DNA of 64,000 nt from Arthrobotrys musiformis (taxonomy: Eukaryota; Ascomycota; Orbiliomycetes; Orbiliales; Orbiliaceae). Of the stretch, positions 1 to 12,109 are shown piece by piece. Where the stretch lies: NCBI GenBank assembly GCA_036971715.1, contig JAVHJL010000005.1, forward strand, positions 3,410,001-3,474,000. The letters run 5' to 3'. The notes beneath the pieces are model-generated. The model made no database searches. It was not told the DNA's origin and worked only from the letters and a program-made list of their open reading frames with translations. The position numbers and the translations under genes were made by a program. Each line of letters starts with the position of its first letter. The stretch's first letter is position 1.

Positions 1-76
1 CGCAAGTGCGAGTTAGGTCCAAGATCGAGCTCGATGGTTATATATCGCCCGTGCGGGCTGGGATTGAGACAAGTTA

Positions 77-94
77 TATATACCTAGGTATATA
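77..94. repeat. TATACCTAGGTATA palindrome, copy 1
   Basis: A perfect 18-bp palindrome centred on CCTAGG in AT-rich DNA. Shorter versions of the same core occur at 20979-20992 and 54984-54995, also between genes. Confidence 0.6.
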
Positions 95-413
95 GGTACA
101 TAACTCGATTCCTATATGCTTATATTTATAGGCGCTTATATACATATATCTCTCTACAGATATAAAGGAATATTGATATGTGGGTGCTCTATATATTCCC
201 ATTGTCTCAAACCAGACACCGCAAGAAATATATTCCCAGAGTATATTAAATATAGATATACCTTGCCTCGAGGACCAATCTGTACGTAGTTATATACTCA
301 TGGATGCCGACCATACTATCCAAAACTGCCAGTAGTATACATACTAGTAGTAATTAGATCCAAATAAAAGCCTATTTAGTAAGCTAACCGTTAATGGGTC
401 ATCCCGGTGGCTC

Positions 414-437
414 TTTGTGCGGTCTGGGTACGAGACC
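414..437. repeat. Dispersed repeat TTTGTGCGG..GGGTACGAGAC, copy 1
   Basis: TTTGTGCGG is followed after a few bases by GGGTACGAGACCG. A near-identical 25-base stretch is at 33070-33095, and the 11-mer GGGTACGAGAC alone recurs at 10251-10261. Confidence 0.5.
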
Positions 438-2539
438 GGGTCATACGTATTTGACACGCCTACTTTGTGATATCTAAGCGTAAGACTGTTTAAATTGACA
501 CCCCATGCGAGCTGGTTCACGCTCTATCTATTTTTCAAGATATATATACAGCTTGGCCTTGGAGCGTGGTCAGGTAATGATATTAAGGATATTTAAGGCA
601 GCCTACATCTTGGAACTCTATACTTTAAATCACAGATATGCCCTTCCTATCTAGCTATCCCCACTGTGGTAATATATGAGGATATCCGGCAATTCCTGTA
701 TACCCCACTCGAAACTTTGACTCTGCAGATCTAGCTCCTCTCCCTCGGACGCATCGACCAATCGAACATCACCACTCTCATGACCAATAACAATACAAAG
801 TCCAATCCAACCATCCCCAAATCCAGCCTAACCCCAATCCCCTCAAAAAAGAAGATCTGACTGGCCTAGCGAACCATCTCTCCATCCCGCCTTGCAGTGC
901 TAAAAGCTTCAAAGCTATATCTGTAGGTACAATGCCATCTGCTGCAAGGACCATGAAGTCCAGATTACCTAGCTACCAATATGCTAGATGAAGGGATCAA
1001 TCCCTTCCGATTCAAAAAAAAAAAAAAAAAAAAAGAACCCCGGGCATAGCCGTCCCATATCGGCGGGCCTAACAATACTGCCAGCAGACAACAGAGATCG
1101 ACCGGCGGGTAACATCATCCCCAAAATAGAAAAATTCCGAATAGCCAATCTATCCCCGCAAATACTCACAACCTTCACATGTCCCATATCCTTCCTATCC
1201 CTAGAAACCTAGTGACAAAAAGAACTGTACGGTGAGCTGTCCCGCACGTGCGTGTTCATACCAACTAATCTCCCCTCTCCATTCGTCAATCCTCCTATCG
1301 ATAAAACCTGCTGTTTCAGTCAATCAGTTGCGCCAGGGACAGCTGGCAAAGCAAGAACTGCAGCGTGCAGTTGCAGTTGATAACCGACATACACATACAT
1401 ACATGTTGCATACATTATGTGGCGCGGGGGATTCGTGGCCGGTACATGCATATAGAGCATTAGATAGTACCATCTGATGTACATGTATCCCCTCTGCATG
1501 CAGTAATGTGGGATGATTGGGGGTTAATTCTAGCCAATCGTGGGGGTGTGGTTCAGAGCAAAAAAAAACTTATCATTATTTACGGCGGAAGTCCGTGTGG
1601 AGATTGCAGTGAGGGGAAATTTTGTTTTGCAGAGTTTATCGATACTAATGATCATTGATCGTGAGATATTTTATTTGTATGTATGCGATTATTCGGCAAT
1701 ACGCAAACCGAAGGAGGGGAAAGTGGCGACAGAGGCATTTTCCCCACCTTCGAAATTTCTAGGTCCGAGCAATTATGCATCAAAACCCATCGTTTCCGCC
1801 GGTCATCGGCCGCGGGTGGCGAATCTTCGAATAAAATTTTTATCGTGCTTCAGAATCGTCATGGATAAGTTCCCGATGTTGAAGTAATAATGGTTCTCGA
1901 ACGGTTACGATCATATAGCGCAGGTCACGATTTTACAATTTTAGAATCAAAGCGAAAGTTTCAAAGGAAAATATTTATATTCGAAGATAAATTAGAATGA
2001 AAAAAAAGGGCTGTTTCCGTATCAAATGGAAAACATAAGAAAGTATAATCCGCGCTGTATCGCAGACTAGCAAAAGAAAATGCTATATACTAAAGTGTCG
2101 TAAATTGTCGTATCCAAAAAAAAGGGTGAAAAAGGAAATATAGTGTAATGAAAAACGCCTGTGAATGAATGTCCGTAAATCCCGTCCTATGCGTAAGTGC
2201 GCATGCAAATATCGTACCAGCTCTTTCCAATCTGTTCGTAACGCCGTTCGAAAATCTTCATAAAACGTAAAACCAAAAACCACATTGAGCATAAAAAATG
2301 CAAAACAAAAAATTGGGGGAACATCAAAACATAGATCATAAAAACGTCGATACGTGAAAACACCCTTCCAAAGCCAAAATGTACGCCTAGACTCAAGGCT
2401 GAACCGAAAAAAGACGAGGAAACAAACCATGTAACTCCAAAACCCATATGATCAATTTAAAAAAGATATAAAAAAAAGAAGGTATTGTCTCGTGTGCCAG
2501 ACTTCACCATCCCATACCCCGTAGACGGAGTGAAGCGAA

Positions 2540-5169
2540 CTAAGCGACTACACCGGCTGTCGCCATAACGGGCATAACACCAACGCTCATCTCTGGTGTG
2601 AACTCATCCTTCTCCTTGAGGGGAACTAGCCCCTCAGCCTCCCTCAAAGCCTGAGCGATCGACTGTCTTCCGATAGCCAACATCTCAGGAGTGCTGCCCT
2701 CCTCATTTCTGACTGTTGTCTTTGCACCCTTTCTGAGGAGAACCTTGATTCCCTCCAAACATCCATCTTTGGCGGCAATGTGGAGTGGGGTGTTGCCAGA
2801 TGCATCGACTTCGTTGACACCGTCTGGGAAGACCTCGAGGAGATACTCAAGGCATGGGTTGGCCTTTGTACCCCAAGATCTAGCGGCCTGGTGAACACCG
2901 GACTCGCCAAACTCGTTTCTGAACTCCGTGGAAGCACCCTTCTGGAGAAGGTACTTGACCACTCTCAAATCCTGTCTCATAACCGCGATGTGGAGTGGTG
3001 TGTCTCCGCGCTCCAAGTGCTGGGAATTTACGTTATAGCCTTGTTCAACGAAGAAGAAGTCGAGGATGGCGAAATCGGCAATGAAGACGGCGAGGTAGAT
3101 GGGGTGATATTGGTTGTGGAAACTCTTAACCTCAGTTTGGGTGGAGAGCTTGGCGACGATGTCGGAAACGGGGGCGTCAAAGGTGGCTCCGTGAGTGACG
3201 AGAAGTTTCATCATCTTCGACCAGCCGTCTTTAATTGTCCAGTTGAGCAGGGGGTACTCGGTCGTAATACCAATCTTAGGCCAGGATCGGGCGACTGTGT
3301 TGGCATCTGCACCAGCGACGAGGGCACGTTCCATGGCGTTGATATCACGAGAGTGCCACGCCTTGACGAGGTCCTCGCGCAAATCTTCAGGCGTCTTGGC
3401 TGGGGGTGGTGCCGGGGCGGATGGGCCAACGGTCGGCGAGGCTTGTTCTGGGATCACGGCGAGGGAGACATGCTTGACTGGGGGTGAGGAAGTTGATTTT
3501 CGGGGTTCCTGAGAAGGAGTTCCAGTTCTAGAGATTGGGTCAATGTCGGAGATTGAGAGGACTGCAGGTGAGGTGGGTCTTTCGGCAGTGGCGGTGGAGG
3601 AGTCAGCGAGGGCACCGTTGAGGGCGGTGTATACATTGGCCAGAGTGGACGCACTTGAAAGGGTCCTCGTCCTGGCAATCGGCCTGGTGGGATTGATTTG
3701 TCGGTCAATGTTCGACTTGAGCTTGAGGAATTGGTTGTCGCAGCAGAAGTCCACGAGGCATTCCATGAGCTCAATGACGACTTCGGAGGCTGTTGGTCTC
3801 TCTGCGGGGTTCGTCTTGAGACACCTGGGGATCAAAGCACGCAGCCGTTCTGGGTATTCGACTGGGAGTGGCTGGATGTCCTCGAGAGGAGTATCAACTG
3901 GAAGGTCGCACTGGCATAGAGCGTAGAGAATCCGACCAAGGCTGAAGACGTTCGACTTGGTTGTATATTTTGCGGCAGAGTCGGCGCACTCCTAAATTTT
4001 AGTTAATACAAATGTGTAATAGTATTTGAAAAATCGAATGCATATTGAACATACTGGAGGAACGTATGTGGTCTCTGTCGATAGACTGACTGGGGACTCG
4101 CCGTTGAGACCACCCTTTGAGTTCTTTCCGACACCGAAGTCAGAGATATGGCACCATGGAGACCTTGTCTTGAGCCAATGAGTGAATTGGGCAGCTTGCT
4201 GCTTTTCTTTCTCTGTTATACCGCCGCATTAGCCGCTATAACTTTCCTGATCTTGGAACAGGAGTTAAAGACGCACCTGTTAGGTTCTCCCCAAGGGTAG
4301 CAGTCCAGAGCATATCGTTGTAGATATATGGCATAGACAAAAGAACTATATAAAAAATTAGTTTGCGGTCGGAATAATTAATGAAGGGGGGTCCGCATAC
4401 CATTAGATGGCTTCAAGTCTTTATGAAGGACGCCCCTATCGTGGCAGTTCTTGAGCCCACGAGCGATCTCGGTAGCCCAGTATGTTGCAACCAAAGGATG
4501 GATTGCAACCTCATCCGCTCGACATGCATCCAACACTTTTTGCAAGTCACCGCCCTCATAGTAGTCCATGTAGAGTCTCATGCTTTTTGTGGAGGGGTTC
4601 CACGAATAATCTTGTGCGTACTGAGCGATATACTTCTCATTCTTGAAGGACGACCAGATGTCGACCTCTCGACATGTGAAGTCGTAGAGCTGTGGGTTCC
4701 GGGCGCAATCGATAGTCTTGCATGCCATAATCTAAAGCCAAAAAACACCATTAGAACTCTGAACAAAATCTCGTAAAAAATTCAAAGATACCGAGGAAAA
4801 TAAGATAGTTGCTAGGCATACCTTCCCATCTTTTGCTCGTCTAACTTTGGATACATTCCCATAGCTCCCCTGTCCGAGGTGTTGAATGTATTCATAGTCG
4901 GTATCCTTGCCCTTCAATTTCCTCGGTCCGCCTCTCTGATTGTCGTTTTTTGCGCGGTCATCTATCCTCCCCAATGTTCCTTTAATAATATCAAAGTCGG
5001 ATGTATTAAATGTAACAGAGATGCCGTTTGTAGAAACAACAGGTCGGGCGGGTGTTAGTGATACTGTAGGAGAGATGGCTGTGATGGAAGGGGCAAGAAG
5101 TGCTGGAGCAGGAGTAGGAGCAGGGGCGGCCTCTGCCTCCACTGTTGGTTTCGACCTCCAGAGAAACAT
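2540..5169 (-). CDS. Serine/threonine-type protein kinase with C-terminal ankyrin repeats
   Basis: Five exons: 5169-4822, 4731-4401, 4345-4277, 4212-4055 and 3991-2540, joining in frame to 785 residues. Introns are 90, 55, 64 and 63 bp; three donors are GTATG-type and one is GTGCGT. After a Pro/Ala-rich N-terminus the kinase domain starts with the glycine loop LGQGSYGNV (about residue 98). The ATP-binding lysine is in MACK (121), the catalytic loop is HKDLKPSN (Asp 221), the metal-binding motif is DFG (274-276), and the activation segment ends in PPE (301-303). A Ser/Pro-rich linker follows, then ankyrin repeats at roughly 560-745, marked by two GxTPLHIA motifs. HKD replaces the usual HRD, and the helix-F motif reads SNVFSLG where an Asp is normal. 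The substrate is unknown. The fold assignment is secure and the exon structure is inferred from frames. Confidence 0.88.
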
Positions 5170-7986
5170 TTTGATATAGAAACTGTGCTTCTAGAACTTC
5201 TATTAAAGATCACCTGGACCCTTGGTAACGTGAAGCTCGAGATGCAATTGAATCTGTAAAGTCGGATTTGTGTTTTATATTGCTTTGAAAATAGTCGGTG
5301 GGCGAATGCGAGCATTCCTTGGGCCGACCTCGTATATATTATATAAAACCCAAACCGGCCATCGAGAAAAAAAAAAAAAAAAAAAAGTAAAAAGAAACAA
5401 ATCTGCTTGCAAAGCTTGCAAATCAAAAAAGCATATGCTAAAGAATAGTTAGCCAGGCTTATCTCATAGAATAATGGTGGTGTCTCTGAACTGTCTGGCT
5501 GCACAGGCGGGCAGGAAGGAGAGCGCACCAGCGTGTATCCGCATGTCTCCACACCACCTTCTCGCCATTGCTAACAGTTGCCAGTTTCCCTGCCCTTTTT
5601 GCTCATCCCGTGAAAAAATTTGCCCGTTCGTTTCCCTCTAGCTTTTGCGGACTGGCCTGGCATTTTTTTGCGTGACAACGCATACATATCACTTCAATTG
5701 GCTCGGATATGCACCCAATTGTAATGTGCATGCAGCCAGAACTGTCATCGCGATATGTGACGACCATGGGAAGTGGCAGGATAATAGCCAATGGCAGAAG
5801 CCGTTATCGAGTCCAATGGATACACGTTTCACACAACTTGGCAGGCCTCTTTCGGCCCGACGTTGCTTTCCTTTCGATTGCCTTGCAATTATTACAGGGC
5901 AGACAGTGGTCAGTCCCCTGCCTTTGAGTGAGATTGGGCATGTTAGCAAGCGATCTGAGCAGAGGTGCTGCCTCGAAGCATGATTTGCTGGGACTGCGTC
6001 TACGCTTACCAGATTTCGAAGGCCAGTCGTAATCTGGGCTTCGCAATGGCGAAGACCGATCCTTTTTTTGGTTTTTTTAGCACCTTCAATGTGATGATGC
6101 TGGCGATGTGGATGTGGGATGTTTTGTGGAGGTTGGAGGGGAGTCAAAGCCAGCCAGTTGGACCACGTCAAAACCTCATTTTCTTTTTCAAGTCAACCCG
6201 CCGTCCCAGCGATTCCAAAATGTGACAGCGAACTCATCGTCGACGCCTAGAATGGGGAATTTTCGGCTTTTTTTCGCCGCATCTCGACATCAAGATCCAA
6301 AGATCCAGAATGCGTTTTAGAAGACGCGAAAAAATGCTTTAGCTATCAGCCATCTCGATTAGGGCATATTTTGAAGCTTCGCAGAATTTTTTTTTGCTTG
6401 GGGGTCCTCTTTCGATCGAGTTTGCTGCAGGTGACGGAAACCCGGTCACAGCGCGGGTGGGACCGCACACCAAAACGGGAACTTCGAGGCACATTCCAGT
6501 CTGCTGCACCACGCTAATTCGACATCGTTTATCCAGCCCACGACCGAAAATGTCAAAGTACCTTTCGCGATTGTGATTCCACCAGCGTCTTATCAGTCAC
6601 GGTACGCGAGATCGATTTTAATCGATTTTATTGGAGTAATAAAGTCCAAAAGGGCTATAAGACAGTATCAACTGGCACTAACTAACTCTATTAATATGCA
6701 TCTTGGGAATGGCTTCAACGAAATGGACAGGGGTCACGATACGATGCTGTAATAGCTTCATATCGAGTCACAGTTCCCACTCTCGATGGATCGCTAGGCT
6801 GATTTCTATCTCGCCTGCTTGCGCCTCCTCTTAATCTCTTAAATTCCCAAATTCCTATCAAAAAATGCAACCCCAGCGCCTGATATGATATCAATTCAAG
6901 ACTTGAGGCATCCCTAGGGCATCATATGCCCGCTACCTATGAGCACTTTCGACAGCTGCAGGATCCACGTGCAGTCGATGCACGTTCATGTATGACTTGT
7001 TTTCTCTCGCGCCTACTCGGACATATCCAGATCCTTTCATCCGAATTTTTTTTGGGGGGGAGGGCTGTCTAGATTGAATTCTATAGCTGCATTAGAATTC
7101 GCGCCACGACTGGATATTTACCTCATCTATAATTGGGTTTTCGATATTGACTGATCTAACTAAACCAAGCCAGGAGAGGGGCTTTCGAAAGCTCTTGGCC
7201 CTTGCTTATCTCATTTATCTCAGTATGATATAAACCGGAGATCGCGTATAAATTTAGAAAACGTCCCATTCTATAGAATTCTATCTCTAAAGCCTCGGAT
7301 CCAGACCTCACTTCCAACCCAAATGTAAACAATATCTACGAGAAATTACTTCCGTCGTCCTTTCTTCAAAAAAAGAACAAAGTGAAGAATATAAAACTGT
7401 TCAATGCCATGCTTTTAATGCCGATTTGAAATTTGACATTGAATAAATAGTAGTTTATACACTTTAGTATACAATTGCGGTCCATCGAGTTCTAGAAGCC
7501 CATACAAAAGTACAACAAAAACAACCCATCGGAGGACAACGCTCAACGCTTTGTGCGGCCCGAGGCCACTTCAACGTAAACTACGCTATTTTCACTTCAA
7601 CTTCGTGGACTGGGTACGAATTCCGGCGCAAACTATTATCTATATTTGAATTCTTTTCGCAATTAAAGTACAGATACCGCAAATGAATAAAATCTTCAAA
7701 TTAATATCGCATATACAGTCTGAAAAACATACCTACTCTGCAGACTCCAAACAAAACCAACCCCGCATACCCTTCAAACCACATGATATGAATGGTGGAA
7801 CGCCCCTCGGTATCATCTGGGGGGTATATTTCAATTGTGGGACAGATGCTTGCCCGTAGGCGTTCACTCCTGCCAGCTTCCCCAATAAGCTCCCAATTGT
7901 TCCCGCCGAAGCTTCACCCTCTCTAGTAATAAAGCCCGTTCACAAACTCTTGTCATCCCAATTCTTCAAACCCTTGTCTAGGTCTT
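5170..7986. other. Intergenic region upstream of the kinase gene
   Basis: The kinase promoter should lie just above 5169. A 20-base A tract is at 5367-5386. No reading frame here has recognisable protein features. From about 6.3 to 7.9 kb there is only scattered AT-rich sequence. Confidence 0.55.
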
Positions 7987-10900
7987 CTAAAGTGCTCTGT
8001 TGGCGTTCCGATAAGGATATTCAGGTAGCGAAGAATTTCGAGAGCTATCGCCAGGGTCATAGAGTAAACTCATATCATTTCGTAGCTCTACCATGGTAGT
8101 AGTCCGCAAGCTGTGAGGCTGGTCATCTAGACCAAGCCAAACTACTTCCAAAGCATCACCATGAATCCCCATATAAATCGAACCGAATGAGTTCGTTGTC
8201 TTAACCAGATCCAATAAATATAAAAACTTCCGCCCAGGAGCCATGCTCTTCTTCACGGCCTCCTCAAATACATGCTCTTCTCCAGCATGCACCCGATCGG
8301 GTGACAGGGAGCTGATGGTATCCATGGATGTATTTCGACACCGCCGGGAACATAAAAATGTCGAATCGTAAATAACTAGGGTACTCAGCATTAGCACGTT
8401 TCGCTATCTATTTTTGTAGGGGTCTTTCACGCACCTTATTCAGTGAAGATATGTAAGTAGGAATACCCACACCCAAGCACATATGTATCTCAGTCTGCAA
8501 GGGTCGTGCTAGAAGCTGAGATAACTCCTAAGCAAGCTTTGGTTTCCCTATCTGCCATCCGAATCGTGCATAGAATACTTGGGGAGGGTTGATAGCTGCT
8601 CAAATAAAGCAGCTATTTATCCCGTCCCCGCCCCCGGCCACCAAACTACATCTGCCTGAGATTTCCTTCTTTCGAGCTTGTGCTTCATGGTTCGATTCAG
8701 CCGTCATGAGGTGGTACGCATGAGGCCGGCGGCGGCAAAAGATGTGCAGTATTCCTCGAAGTGCATCACGCTGGTGCATCGTCAGTTTGTCGATTTTTCC
8801 ATTGTATTTATTCCATTTCCACGAATAGTCATTCGCGGCGGTGCTCTGGCCTTAGAAAAACGCCCCGGTCGGATCCATAAACTCGCTGCACTGAACCCGA
8901 ACCATTAAGGAGGCAGGGCAGACCATCCCATAAAAGAAATACCACCAATTCTCTCAAATCCGTCAAGACCCTCGAGACCCTCGACCCACCACCGCCCCCA
9001 CTCAAATTCATTGTCATCCTTTGTAAATCTCCGCTGCGACGGAATAATCCGATCGCAGGAGCACATATAGAAAATAAAGAAAGCATCGCTCATAGAAATT
9101 TCAAATTTCAAGAGCGGCTTTCTTATATTTTCATGTGCAACTAAGGCGGGTCCCGCGTCTGCTGTCCGTAAGGCTCGTAAATCCGTTTATCGAGTCTAGA
9201 ATGATCATATCGTTGACTTTTCCGCCCCCCACTTGTCTCTGCGTCTGTCTCGCGCCGCTGCGTTTGGCGCATCCGTAGAGCGTCGGGCCCGAGCTCATCT
9301 TTATGGGTCCATGAGTCTGGCACCCCCTAGCGTCGAATACTCCCGAATGAGTTCTGTATCCCAGCGGAACTCACACTCATGTTAACAAAACTTGAATAAC
9401 TGAGTGCCCATAAATCGTCCAAGTACCGCGCTAGCGACCCGACAAGACCATCGACTTTTATTTCACCTTGTACCCCATCAATACAAAGCATATCGATACC
9501 GCCTAGAACCTCGTGTGCCAAAGCAGTCGTTCCGAGACAATCGCATACCGGAATAATAAATTTCTGGCACATCCACTGAGTCCCAAGCGCCAAAATTGTC
9601 GATCAAGCACCCCCAGATATTCTTGGGTCCTCGGATTTCCGATATACTAATAGGATTCCGGCAGCCATACCGTTTCAGCCAAATAAGTCTTTGAACGTCG
9701 AAATCCTGCGGGACGACAGCCCATGGATCCTGGTGAGATGGTCAACATCATATCGCTAAAGCAGTACTTGGATTATGCCGTATCAATATTCACGGGGCGG
9801 TATAATGTGAATATCTAGAGTCTCGAATTTCGACGTCATTTCGAAATTGTTCGACATTTGGCGCGCCAGCCATAATTATGACAGAGCAGTACCGGATGTA
9901 ATAGTCAAAGAACCATATATCAAGTCGGTGAAAAGGTTCAGGAACGGCAGGCGCGTCGTCCGTGGGGTAGAAACGGGTATGGTGCCCGTAGCCGTATAAG
10001 GCCGACGGGATCTTTCCTCTAATAAAATACGGCGATGAAGCCGTAAAAATAGCAGGCGTCGCAATCCGTCCTCGTATAAATTCGAACCGAAGGATATTTC
10101 CTCCAAGAAGGGCCCAAGGGACGTACCCCAAACCTTTTGACGGCTAGCTCGTCGCTGAAGCCGTATACGCATGGTAAGTCATCACATAAAAATGTAATGG
10201 CTTAAACCTTTCTGTCGAAGTTATTTTCGAAGGGTAAACATTTTGACCGTGGGTACGAGACAACGCCGTACTCTTGATTCTGCTGTTCCATCACACCACC
10301 CCACATCAGATGAGGCAGATTCATTGTCTCCGCGTCGTAGCGGAATGAGTGCAGAGGCCGCTTTAAAAAATTCTGAAAATTCTGCTCAGAATCGTAACCT
10401 AGCATCGAGTATCTCCTTGCCCTCGTGACCCGACAGAATTCGAAGGGGAAGTCAAAGACTATCCCCACAAAGCCCGAGCGGCGCATATGCCGCCGGGTCC
10501 ACCACCACACTCCTGTGGCGACGACGACCTTCCCTCCCCACGGCCTAAGGCCATAGGTGAATACCACCTAGGCCATTTAGGGCCCGCCAACCATGTCTCG
10601 CTGGTTACCGTCGCAGCCTGTTCTATACCAATAGTATTTTCAGTAATAGAACAGACAAAACAGTATTACCAGCTTCCCCCCGCACCAATATCTGTTGGAC
10701 ATTTCACTCGTCTCTCTTCATAGTTTCGCTGGCTGCATATAGCCATTCTCGCATATAAGATTGAAATTTGTATTCTCAAATTCGGCGGGGGGTCCTGTCA
10801 ATCCATCGGGGGCAATTGGGTAGGAGCTCAAAAATTCCATGCCTAGTGCAAGTTCGAGTCTGCCGCGTCGTCCGGGCGTAGAGAGGGCATGGTCGTCGCT

Positions 10901-12078
10901 TTGCCCTTTCCCTTGACGTCTAGCATGCTTCTTTGCAGCACCGTCGAAGAATCGCTAAGAACATCGAGCCGGAATTTTCGCAAAGATCAAAAAAGCTGAA
11001 CATCGTCGACTAATAAAGCACACAGGAACGTAACAATGAAGGCGCCGTATTTTCTGTCTCGCAGTACTTTAGACCAATATAAACCCTCAAAGAACCAAAT
11101 GTTTTTCCAAATACGTATATTCGCAAGGATCCGGGTGTCGAACGCTCCTCCCAAATACGATGTTGATATAAAGCCGCGGGGAGGCATTTCCATGCCATCC
11201 CCAACCTCACCATCGAGATGGTGATTGTGATCTTTTAGATCCCAAAAACCATATGTTAATCCCACCCGTTTGCCTGGGAACATCTGATTCTCTGCGCCAC
11301 CCGGCCGGAAACGTCTTCCTGGCGCTGACTGAGGTAGAGGCGTCTCCAAGAGCCCCCAACCGCACCCAAATGTCATGTTGGTGACATAGGGATTTCTTTC
11401 TGTCGAAATCGTCCCGTATTTATGGGTCAGTATCGAAAGCCGCGAAAAGCAAGTTATCGACGGCCGGGAAACGCAGGTGCTTTAAATCCCGTTGGTAGAT
11501 TGGTCTGAGTCGGGATGGTAGAGGGAGCTTTGCGCTATGATATATCTGTGTCTTACGCCGCATAGGCTCGCAATTGCAAGGCCAGCGAGAGCAGCGACGG
11601 CACCATAGCAAAGTCCGGGTAGATATTCTCATGTCGTCCGAGACATCTAGGTAGATATCTACATAATCGACATTCGATATCCAAGATCGTAATGTTTGCA
11701 CTATAGTCTTCGTTAGTTATCTCGTCCAGGAAAATATTAATATATCAAGAACTCGTCGTCGACTTACCATAAATTCCATATGTACCCCAGATTTGTATCA
11801 TTGCCACTGGATCTTGGCCCTCAGAATTGCTGCTCAGGTTTGGCAACATTTTATTTATTTATCTTATTATTCGTCTTTCTTTTGTACCTTTTTTCCTTTT
11901 CGTCTTTTTCTTCATCTCACTCTTTATCCCTTCCTTCACCCCTCTCTCCATTTCCCTCTTCATCTCTTTCTTCATTATTTTCTCCACATTTTTCTTCTGT
12001 TCCTTGTCTTTTGTTTTTATTTTTTTTTTTCTTCTTCTTCTTCTTCTTCTTCTTCTTCTTCTTCTTCTTCTTCTTCTT

Positions 12079-12109
<31 letters not shown>

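Larger units (their letters stand above)
1..2539. other. Intergenic, AT-rich left flank
   Basis: No convincing gene. The first 900 bases are rich in TATATA-type sequence and include an 18-bp palindrome centred on CCTAGG (77-94). A 21-base A tract lies at 1014-1034. Short open frames around 1.0-1.9 kb and 2.1-2.4 kb have the length expected by chance. The last few hundred bases are presumably the 3' UTR of the kinase gene on the minus strand. Confidence 0.6.

Noticed and set aside
1014..1034. A21 tract as a possible retrotransposon poly(A) tail
   Set aside because: No reverse transcriptase-like frame or target-site duplication is next to it. The A20 tract at 5367-5386 likewise.
2780..3487. 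235-codon plus-strand open frame
   Set aside because: It is antisense to the ankyrin part of the kinase gene.
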